From Torymus aiolomorphi (lineage: Eukaryota > Arthropoda > Insecta > Hymenoptera > Torymidae): a DNA stretch of 64,000 bases. The position numbers and the translations under genes are program-made. Below the pieces are notes generated by a model. That model was not told where the DNA came from and did not search any database. It saw only the letters and a list, made by a program, of their open reading frames with translations. Below, piece after piece: positions 37,101 through 46,269 of this stretch. Position 1 is the first letter of the stretch. Each line of letters starts with the position of its first letter. The stretch covers positions 44,870,657-44,934,656 of the forward strand of contig CM070873.1 in assembly GCA_036365515.1 (NCBI GenBank), written 5' to 3'.

Positions 37101-37688
37101 GTTGAAGTACAATCTCTGCAATCTAAGATTAAAATAAAACAAGAAAAGATTTGATTATCTTTCATTTTTATATTTATTGAAACTGTGATGAAAAATAAAA
37201 AGACTGTTTTAAGTTGTAATAAAAATATATATAATAAATAATAAATAATAAAAATATTCACGTTGAAATAAAAATATACATGTTAATTTTATTAAAAAAT
37301 TAAGAAAAATAAATAATGTTTTTATGTTCTGCATTAATTGATTTCGATTATTTTAATTTATCTAGTAATTTCTAAGTGAATTCGACAACTGCTTTCTAAT
37401 TATTTTACTTTGATTTTGTTTGTCCCAGTATTAGACGCGGTTTGTCCCACTTTAGGCTTTACCTCAAAAAACCTGTCCCACTAATGGCTAAAATGACTAT
37501 CTCTAAAAATAAAGTATTTTAATAGGTATAATGCATTAAACTTACTGTATTATTATTGGAATCTGATCAGAAAAGTGTTAGCTGCCCAATGCAATTTTTG
37601 TTTTATAAAATTAAGCTATATAATTTTTTTTAATTATGCTCATTTAAGTTATGTTGCCGTATGTGTCCCAGTAATGGCCATTTTACCT
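34191..37688 (+). mobile_element. pogo-like DNA transposon, internally deleted
   Basis: Terminal inverted repeats of about 25 bases (AGGTAAAATGGCCATTAGTG at the left, one mismatch at the right) are flanked by the dinucleotide TA at 34189-34190 and 37689-37690. Shorter subterminal copies of GTCCCACTAATGGCTAAAAT lie at 37440-37495. It contains a gene with a pogo-type N-terminal DNA-binding domain but no DDE nuclease. Confidence 0.9.
35009..37154 (+). pseudogene. pogo-like transposase remnant lacking its DDE domain
   Basis: Exon 1 begins with a Lys-rich stretch and a Pipsqueak-type helix-turn-helix (YSVKSIEEALDAVDKGKSLR then EAAKSSGVPKSTV). At about 35246 the frame hits TAA. One frame over, sequence from the far C-terminal side begins at once (NGFRGCGLCPFNPDAVQYN, a motif found after the DDE domain in this family). 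An in-genome deletion has therefore joined the two ends out of frame. Downstream exons remain open with good splice signals: 35647-35904, 35973-36182, 36262-36615 and 36685-37154. The last is a Lys/Glu-rich coiled coil. Whether any product is made is unknown. Confidence 0.75.
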
Positions 37689-37818
37689 TAGGCGCAGCGG
37701 CGTCCGCGAAGGATTGGCCGGGCGGCTTAGGCGGCGAATCTCTCTCTCTTCGCTGCTCCGGTCGCCGGCGGCGTTCCTCTTTCACTCTCTCTCTCCGCTG
37801 CTCCGGTTGCCGGCGGCG

Positions 37819-37872
<54 letters not shown>

Positions 37873-38302
37873 CTGCTCCGGTTGCCGGCGGCGACTCGCA
37901 GCCTCTCTCTCTCGCTCCGCTGCTCCGGTTGCCGGCGGCGTCTCACTCTCTCTCTCTCTCTCTCTCTATCTGCTCTCCAGGGCACTCACGCGTCCGTTTT
38001 CGGGGAACAGGCACTCGGGCTGTGGCCAAAACGCTACTGCCTGCCTGCTTCTTCGTCGGCACGCGCAATCATCTCTCGGCCTTGCCCTTCGCGCAAGGTT
38101 GAGAGATGTTTACCTTTACCATGTTTGCGCATGCCGTCGCGGTGTGCTGAGACTCGCCTCGAGTCTCATCGGCGCACACCGATACACACCCACATGCGCG
38201 CACGCACACGAGCCGTCCGTTACATTCTTTAAATAATCGTATTGCACGTCTACGTAATTCTCATATACGCGAGGACCTCGTATCCCCGAGCTACTTAGAT
38301 TT

Positions 38303-38974
38303 AAATAGTATATTATGTACATAGGGCACACAGTGGGCCTTTGTAGACCGTGTATGGACTTGTCTTCGGTTCGCCATATGCACTCGCCTTCGGCTCGTAC
38401 TGGCTCACTTACGATTCGTACTACAAACACACGAAGTCAAAAGGCCCACTAAGTCCTAGGTGCATACCATATTTTTTGTAACTTATGTATTTATTTTCGG
38501 CGTTTTTGTGCCTAAAAAGCAAGGCTAAATTGATTTTTGCTTTATACGACAACGAAATACTCGAAGTAATAAATAATAAAAGAACTTGTTAAGAATAATC
38601 AAAAATCTGATACAAATTTGTGCGAATGTGAAGATGTTCATTTTCAAATAAAAATAGTATACTGGATATATCTTTGAATAAAAGTCATAAAAAACATGAA
38701 TTCACAAATTGATAGTGGATTTAGCTTAATTTTTGCAGTTTTACGGAATTTTAGAATTGCGGGCGCAAAAGTATTTACAAAAGATACTTATTCGCCCGCC
38801 GGGCAAATATAGTATTTTTGTATCCAATTAGTCAAAAAAAGTCACTTTAGAACCTCTTTTTAGGCCGAATAACGTCTTTTCCTCCCGCTCTTACGGGAAA
38901 CCTCGCTAGATGCTCGAAATGTTCGATTTTCCGTTCACTTTTCTACGCAGAAAATGGGCCTTTTTCATGCACGC
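38303..38974. repeat. Double-hairpin repeat, copy 3, inserted in the fold-back right arm
   Basis: It breaks a 94-base tandem unit after GATTTAAA and starts AGTATATTATGTACATAGGG. The first hairpin, GGGCACACAGTGGGCCTTT paired with AAAGGCCCACT, spans about 38310-38470 and has CTCGCCTTCGGCTCG in its loop. A second stem at 38760-38803 uses GGGCG and CGCCC. The right boundary is inferred from where the tandem unit resumes. Confidence 0.6.
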
Positions 38975-39309
38975 GTTGAAAAAAATTATTTAAATAATCG
39001 TATTGTTGATTGTTGCACTTCTACGGAATTCCCTAATATGCGTGGACCTCGTATCCCCCGGCTGCTTGGGTTTAAAATTATTTAAATAATCGTGTTGCAC
39101 TTTTACGTAATATACTCTTTGTACTTATATGTACTCTTTGTACTCTCGTATGTACTCTTTGTAGTTTTATATGTACTCTTAATACTTTCTATATTTTCTT
39201 CTTTTAAGGGAGTAACGAGAGCACAAGAGAGTATAAGAGAGTACATTAGAATACAAGATATTATTTTAAGAGTATTTTTTGTGCACATTGAAGTGCTTAC
39301 TATGCCCCC

Positions 39310-40196
39310 TCGATAGGCTCTTATGGACAAAAAGCATTTTTCCTCGTCATTTAATGAAAATCGATAATTTGTTCATAAAACCACCTAGAGAGTATAGCAT
39401 TTGAGCTGCGAAATCTTTTTCTGTAAAGAAAATATCAAGTCACCAGAAAAATTAAAATTTAATTTCATAAAAACCGCAAATGGTGCTTTTTTTACACGCA
39501 TATATATCGCATGTATTGTGGTTATTTTTATGTATCATAACATATAATAGGTTCATATATTATAGTACATGATATTGTACTACTATATATAAAAATTTAC
39601 TAGTCATTTGATAAAAAAATTTGGTAGGCTTAAGCTACTTTTAATTTGACCAGTAATTTCGCTTTGAATATAAGCACGCGTAAGAAGCTTGTTTTCGAGA
39701 GCCCGTTTCCTCGTGCACCCAATCTATTTCAATTTTTAAAGGTGGTTTATTTATGTTTGAGTAAAGCTTGTTTAATTAGTAACCCTTATTTTCTGTGAAA
39801 AATCGTGTTTTTTTTGCGTTTATGCCTCCGTTTCATGATTATGTATGGATATCAATATATGTAAAACATCAGATTAATTGATAAATAAGGTACTACTATT
39901 TCTCTCCCGTGTTATTAGAAGTGCTTGAGTACAGAATTGTTTGTCATAAGAAATAATGTCTAGGATTATTTGAATTAGATTTATATTGTTTTGCCGCACG
40001 AGTTAGCATCATATTGCACTGTGAGTTTGAATAGGAATCATATTGTATTGGCCCGAATTGGAATTTTAATGCACGGAGTTGCGGGTTAGAATTATATTGC
40101 ACGAAATTTCGAGTTGGAATTATCTTGCATAGAATTTTGAGTTAAAATTATGTTGCACTCTTCCGTGAGTTAGAATTATATGAACAGGAGGCGTCG
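39310..40196 (-). repeat. Right terminal arm of the fold-back element
   Basis: The reverse complement of 31152-32040 with few differences. It includes inverted copies of the AATTCTAACTC-type short repeats near the tip. The resemblance suggests the arms are young or are being kept alike by gene conversion. Confidence 0.9.
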
Positions 40197-40578
40197 ATAT
40201 AGTCTTCAATTAGTGTAATAACTGGTTAAAATTTCAAGTCGATAAACAAAATATTTTTTGAGAAATTAATTTATGAAATATAAAAAAGTTTTCCTTAATA
40301 ACAAATGACAAAGTGAAGATATTTTAAATTTTAAAAAATGAAAATATAGGTAATTTAAATACCTTTCAAGAAAAGTTTATTATATTATGTAATAATGACT
40401 GTAAGATATGAAAAAATCAAAAAAACTAAAAATTCAAAATCGTTTTTGGTTATAAAACAAAAGAAAATCAATAGAAACTCAAATCCATCAGGGTACCTTT
40501 CTTTTCCCGCGAGACAAAGAGAATAAGCTTTACCCGACGAAAATCGGTCGATTCGTTTCGGAGATATGAAGAGTTCAA

Positions 40579-40676
<98 letters not shown>

Positions 40677-40792
40677 AAACAAAAATGATCAAAATCAACT
40701 AATATACACATATCGCCTTAAAACATCTTTTTGAACATTTTTTTTCGAAAATTTTTTTCACCGTTACAAAACTTCCTCTACGAGGAAGCAAA
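40197..40792 (+). repeat. (CA)n-carrying repeat family, right part of the interrupted copy
   Basis: It continues the family sequence of 30620-31151 after the fold-back. It then has AAATCGGTCGATTCG, a CA tract at 40580-40674 with one CCC interruption, and the closing hairpin CTTCCTCTACGAGGAAGC at 40772-40789. Confidence 0.85.
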
Positions 40793-41009
40793 ATTTATAG
40801 CTATCATTGTTCTTTTGTTATTAACAAAAACGTGTTTTTTTCAAAAAGTTCACAACTCACAAATAAATTATAATAATGCAGAATATAATGCATTCATAAT
40901 GCATTGTATGCAGTACTGCGGGATTCGTGACTAACCCACAGCTTGTTGAACCCTGCCGGAATACATACTGCACTACACGCTACCCCGATTGGAGCGCCAC
41001 CTACTCTTA

Positions 41010-41235
41010 TTAGTATATTACGCACCAAGGGAGGAAAAAACTTGGACAGTCCACAGCTCGTGTAAATTGCCACCCGAGCCGAAGGCGAGGGTGGCAAACA
41101 CTAGCTGGGGGCTGGCCAATTTTACTCCCATGGAGCGTATACTATTTTTTTGCCTAGCGAGGCCAAAAATACAACCTTCGCGATCGGGCGCCGGGAGCGA
41201 AAGTGGTACTTTCGGCCCGCTAGGCAAAAAACTAT
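41010..41235. repeat. Double-hairpin repeat, copy 4
   Basis: The first hairpin opens AGTATATTACGCACC and closes GGAGCGTATACT. Its apex is ATTGCCACCC paired with GGGTGGCAA around GAGCCGAAGGCGA. The second hairpin is TTTGCCTAGCGAGGCC paired with GGCCCGCTAGGCAAA. The arm bases differ from copy 2, but the two sides still match each other. Confidence 0.8.
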
Positions 41236-41399
41236 TTTAATTATTCATCAGTTTTGAATACTTAAACTCAAGAATTCAATCTTGAAAATTCAAACATATT
41301 ACATTTTGACACCAATACTATATACTTTTATAATATACTAATGATAACATCATTGGAGTTATGAGTTTAAAAAAAAAACACGTTTTTGTTTTTGATGAT

Positions 41400-42125
41400 A
41401 ACTAAAGAACCGTGATAGATAGAAAATTAATTTTTTTAGAAAATATAGGTATTTTAATTCTCTTTCGAATGCCACCCACCCTATTCAGATACATAGAGCC
41501 TTTCTCGAGAAATTACGATTTTTAAAAAATGTCAAAAAATTTTTAACCTCAAATAACTCTGAAATTTATGGACCAATCATTTTGCCCAAAGAACTCGACC
41601 GAGAACTATAAAAAATCTACCTCTAAAAGGAATTTTGAAGCCATTAAGTCAATTTTACTCTTGTAATCGTTGGACATACAAAACTGATTTTTTTCATTTT
41701 TCAATTTTTTATTCAAAATCTAGCCTACAGAATGTATTCAAATTTTCACAGATTATAGATATTTATATTCTGTATTATCATGATTTTTCTCAAAAAAATT
41801 GACCGTTAAGTTTAGGAGTTATAAGCTTCTAAAAAAAAACACGTTTTTGTTAATAACAAAAGAACCGTGATAGCTAGAAACTTTTTTTTTAGAAAATATA
41901 GGTATTTTAATCCTCTTTCGAACGCTACCCATCAGATTCGAATAACTCGATCCTATCATTTAAAAAAATCAAAAAACAGTTTTGAGAAAATCGAAAATTT
42001 GAAAAAAAACAAAAACGCATCGCCCCAATCAAAAAACGGTTTTTTGACCCGCCATCACGCAAAAAAAAACAAAAAAAATGAGACCTGTCCGATCACAATC
42101 GACCGAGTAGAAGCTGAGATCCAGG

Positions 42126-42200
<75 letters not shown>

Positions 42201-42330
42201 CCATACAGACATTTTTCAAAAACCATGTATTTTGATTCCTAACACCTCGGAACACAATTTTATTATAACATGTTTTTACAACAACTCGAAAATTTACTAT
42301 CACAAAGCTTCCTCTAGGAGGAAGCAAAAA
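41400..42330 (+). repeat. (CA)n-carrying repeat family copy
   Basis: The upstream part has diverged tandem segments (ATAGGTATTTTAATNCTCTTTCGAA occurs twice, near 41445 and 41898). Then follow GACCGAGTAGAAGCTGAGAT, a CA tract at 42130-42200, and the terminal hairpin GCTTCCTCTAGGAGGAAGC at 42308-42326. Confidence 0.75.
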
Positions 42331-42369
42331 ATACCTACTGAAGGTACGAATTTTAACTTTTTTTTGTAT

Positions 42370-42740
42370 TTTTCTCAAGTACCCGTACGGAAATAATAAA
42401 TGTAGGAAATCATAGAAAATCGTAGGAAATTATAAGAAAATGTAGGAAAGTGTAAGAAACTGTTGATTTTCGAACAAAATTTGTACGATTTTGTACATTT
42501 TTGTACATTTTTATGTATGGGTTTTATACGTTTTCATACGACTTGTAAATTTTCTCAAATTTGTCTGTAAAAACTTAAATCTACGAAAACATAAGAAAAT
42601 GTAAGAAAACGTAAGAAAACGTAAATTTCCGTAAGTTTTAACGAATCTTACAGTTTCGTACAGTTTTGTACATTTATTTACGAATTCATACGAGTTTATA
42701 TATTTTCAAATATTTTATTACGATTCGTAAATTTTTTGCG
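42370..42740. repeat. Low-complexity GTAAGAAAA/TTTTCTTAC-like tract
   Basis: Many degenerate copies of GTAGGAAA and GTAAGAAAA alternate with blocks of TACATTTTTGTAC and TTCATACGA on the same strand. The region could fold as an imperfect hairpin. It is non-coding. Confidence 0.5.
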
Positions 42741-42825
42741 TATATAACAAATTTCTTGGTACAGAGTTTGATAAATGTTGATGGAGAGGGAGAGGGAGGG
42801 AGGGGGGGGGAGGGAGTATGGAGTA

Positions 42826-43257
42826 CTATAATAAACCAAACTTATACTCATGCCTATAAGTTGCTACTTTTGTAAACAAAATTTTTTTAGAGAGATTTCG
42901 CAACTTTTTAAGAGTAAAAGTACGTCAAACAATGTTTGTTAAGTATAAAACTACACGTCAATTGATTTCACAACGGTTTTGGGTTTGACTGTCAGTATTC
43001 GCGTGAAAGATAGTATATTACACACCTAGGGAGTAAAAGTAAAGTCCCAGTTGTCACCCGATTTGGAATAATAAACCAAACTTATTCTTGCCTAAGTTTT
43101 TACTTTTGTGGAAAAATTTTTTTAAAGAGATTTCACAATTTTTTAAGAGTAAAAGTACATTAAATAATTTTTGTTAAGTATAAAACTACACGTTGATTGA
43201 TTTCACAATTTTTTGACTTTCTGTATCCGTGTGAAAGAAATTTATTTCGACTTTATA
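42826..43257 (+). repeat. Tandem duplication of about 200 bases with a hairpin fragment at the junction
   Basis: AATAAACCAAACTTAT, AAGAGTAAAAGTAC, GTTAAGTATAAAACTACACG and TGATTTCACAA each occur twice in order. Between the copies lies AGTATATTACACACCTAGGG, a fragment of the double-hairpin repeat (copy 5, about 43012-43060). Confidence 0.75.
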
Positions 43258-43260
43258 GAA

Positions 43261-44440
43261 CACAAAAATTTATTATTTATTCGTAGAATTCCTTTTCAGA
43301 AAATAAAACGTAAATAATTTTTAAGGTTTGTATAGGTTTCGGAAAATAATTTTTATGGTTTCCGAAAAAAATACTTACGGTTTTCAAAAGTTTTTCTAAA
43401 AGGATTATAAAGGTTTTGGAAAATAATTTCTCGTTGCTTGCAAAAGTTTTTAAAGGATTTTCGAGATTTTGTAATTTAATTTATCAAAGGATTTTTTAAA
43501 AGATGTAGTGATAGACCATTTTTGGAGATATTTTGTAGAGAAAATAATAATGAATTATTTACGGAAATGATACTGTTATTGAAATGTACGACTTTATTTT
43601 AATGAGTAATAAAAATGATTTTTGTAAGAAAAAGAAAACATTTTCATAGCTACTTTACAAGCAAGTATTGTAAAGAGATAAAGAGATAATTTGAAAATGA
43701 GAATGAGATACTGCTGATAACAAAAATCAGTTTTGTGAAAAATAGAAAATGTTTTTATAGGGATTATAGAAAATACTTAAAAAACCGCTGCCAATTCATT
43801 GGCAAGATGCTTCTTCAAACTAATTTATCGATTCCATTTTTAAAATTTAAAAAACAAAAGTAAATTTTTTACAACAAAACTTTATTAATAAATAAAACTG
43901 TTTTCTTTGTGGTTCTTTGTTGTTTGTTAAACAATTTGACTGAATATAAAAAATATCTTTTTTGTTTTTTTATTTATGTATCCTATACAAACAATTAATT
44001 ATTGTTATAAAAAATTTTAAAGAAATACATTAGTTTGAGAAAGAAAAGTATGTATTGGCAATAATTTAATAAATATTTGTTTTCAAACAGGTATTTAACT
44101 ACTATCCTGCTCGACTTAGTGGTTTAAAGTTAATCCATCATTGTAACAATCATACAAATATAATAACTTAGTTATACTTCTTAACAAAAGACAATGAATC
44201 GTTTTGAAATTTAACAGAGAGGTAATTTTTTTCATATTTAAGAATCGATATTTTTATGAAATATTTTTATGAAATTTTTATGAAATTCATATTTTGAAAG
44301 TCAATTATTATCGTTGCCCTAGTACACGTTGCCGCGGGACCCAATCTGAAATTACTTTCTCGGGGATATGCCCTAGTACACAATAATTATTTTATTTATA
44401 TATGATATTCAAATTAAATAGAACTACTGCATATTTTGCT
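43261..44440. other. Intergenic, no supported gene
   Basis: AT-rich. One copy of the dispersed CCGCTGCCAATTCATTGGCA palindrome lies at 43784-43803. The rest shows nothing recognisable. Confidence 0.5.
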
Positions 44441-44449
44441 CTAAAACTT

Positions 44450-45809
44450 TATATTTGTGTTTTGAGGTTAATTTGGAATGAGTAAAAAAATTTTGACCAA
44501 CATAACCTCTTGAAATTTTTACACAATGTTGTACTCGATAAGTGTAATAAGTGGTAAAAGTTTTGAATCAATCAATCGAATATTCTTTTTAAAAATGCAA
44601 ATATAAGAAATTTATAAAAATATTTTAACCTCAAATATCTTTGGTCACAAAGGTCAGATTTTTTGGGGCAAAGAACTGACTCCTTAGACATAAAAAAGCT
44701 AATTCTCTGCCATATTTGAAAACGATTCATTGACTTTTACTCCTGTTATCGTAAAGGAGAGAAAACGCACTTGTTTTCAAAAATAATTTTTTTCTCGGAA
44801 ACAAATCAACATAACCTCTTGAAATTTTAACATAATTTTGTACTCGATAAGTGTAATTAGTGGTAAAAATTTTGAATCAATCAATCGAATATTCTTTTTA
44901 AAAATATAAATATAAGAAATTTATAAAAAAATTTTAACCTCAAATATCTTTGGTCACAAAGGTCAGATTTTTGGGGCAAAGAACTGACTCCTTAGACATA
45001 AAAAAGCTAATTCTCTGCCAAATTTCAAAACGATTCATTGACTTTTACTCCTGTTATCGTAAAGGGAAGAAAACGCACTTGTTTTCAAAAATAATTTTTT
45101 TCTCGGAAACAAATCAACATAACCTCTTGAAATTTTAACATAATTTTGTACTCGATAAGTGTAATAAGTGGTAAAAATTTTGAATCAATCAATCGAATAT
45201 TCTTTTTAAAAATGCAAATATAAGAAATTTATAAAAAAATTTTTACCTCAAATATCTTTGGTCACAACGGTCAGATTTTTTTGGGCAAAGAACTGACTCC
45301 TTAGATATAAAAATGCTAATTCTCTGCCAAATTTCAAAACGATTCATTGACTTTTACTCCTGTTATCGTAAAGGAAAGAAAACGCACATTTTTTCAAAAA
45401 TAATTTTTTTCTCGGAAACAAATCAACATAACCTCTTCAAATTTTGATACTATGTTGTACTCGATAAGTGTAATAAGTGGTAAACATTTTGAATGGAAAA
45501 ATGAAAAAGTTTTTGAGATATTAATTAAAGAAATATAAACCATATTTTCATTAACAACAAATGACAGGTTAGAGATAATTTAAATTAAAAAAAAAAGAAG
45601 TTCTTTTAATAAAAATTTAGTTTATTAAGTAATACTGGCTGAAACAAATTAAAAAATCAAAAAAACGAAAAATTCAAAATCGTTTGTTGGTTATAAAAAA
45701 AAATCGGTAAAATCAAAAAGTAGGTTATGCTCTCTCTATTCTTCTCCGAAACGAATAGAATAAGCCTTTTCCGATGTAAATCGGTCGATCGGTTCAAAAG
45801 TTATCACCT

Positions 45810-45877
<68 letters not shown>

Positions 45878-46022
45878 GCACGCACGCACGCACACAGACA
45901 CGAAAATTTTTTTTATCAAAAACAACGGATTTTAGCGCCAAAAGTCTTAAAACATGTTTTTGAACATTTTTTGTTTCAAAAATTTTTTTCACCGTTACAA
46001 AGCTTCCTCTTCGAGGAAGCAA
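44450..46022 (+). repeat. (CA)n-carrying repeat family, longest copy
   Basis: About 3.3 tandem units of roughly 305 bases (from about 44467) share CAAATATCTTTGGTCACAA, CTGACTCCTTAGA and ACTCCTGTTATCGTAAAGG. They are followed by a unique part with AAATCGGTCGATCGG, a (CA)n(CG)CA tract at 45812-45898, and the closing hairpin GCTTCCTCTTCGAGGAAGC at 46002-46020. Confidence 0.85.
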
Positions 46023-46269
46023 AAATAGTTTTTTAAAATTTATTAATTGTTTAAAAAAATATTTAAGCTTTCAGGTAAGTTCTTTGTAGATTGTAATATT
46101 ATTCAGTTTTTTGTGTATCCATGGTTTCTTTATTTTTTATAACTTCTTCCTTTTACACGTCGGACTTTTTCGCCTTATTCTTTCTTGGTCTTTCTCTTTT
46201 TGCCTTTAACTTCAGCCTGTCATCATTTATTGCTTTGATTTTATCATCATTGCTAATTACTTTTGTTGT

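Larger units (their letters stand above)
33538..38224. mobile_element. Solo LTR of a gypsy-type retrotransposon, split by a pogo-like element
   Basis: The LTR starts TGTAACGG and ends CCGTTACA, which are perfect inverted termini of TG...CA type. It is flanked by TTCT on both sides (33534-33537, 38225-38228). Removing it restores the tandem-unit word AAAATTCTTTAAATAATCG. Without the inserted 3.5-kb element the LTR is about 1187 bases. It is much richer in GC than its surroundings, with (TC)n tracts and an AATAAAAGAAATTTATT segment that could be the polyadenylation region. No internal retrotransposon sequence is present. This is what recombination between two LTRs leaves behind. Confidence 0.8.
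31152..40196. mobile_element. Fold-back (long inverted repeat) element with nested insertions
   Basis: Ends CGACGCCTCCTGTTCATATA and its exact reverse complement are flanked by ATAT on both sides. Outer arms of about 880 bases (31152-32040 and 39310-40196) are very similar inverted copies. Inside each arm lie arrays of about 94-base units. The arrays point one way to about 33035 and the other way after it. The element itself has no coding region. The uninterrupted family sequence at 30842 (AAATATAGTCTTC) shows the unoccupied target. Insertions inside the element are a MITE (32273), a solo LTR (33538) holding a pogo-like element, and a hairpin element (38303). Without the LTR and its cargo the element is about 4.35 kb. 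Confidence 0.85.

Noticed and set aside
37661..38236. 191- and 172-codon Ser/Leu-rich frames
   Set aside because: Most of the length is (TC)n and repeated GCTGCTCCGGTTGCCGGCGG segments in the second half of the LTR, open in three frames at once.
40770..46022. Helitron 3' ends
   Set aside because: The closing hairpin is suggestive, but there is no CTRR terminus and no Rep/helicase sequence, so I kept the family unassigned.
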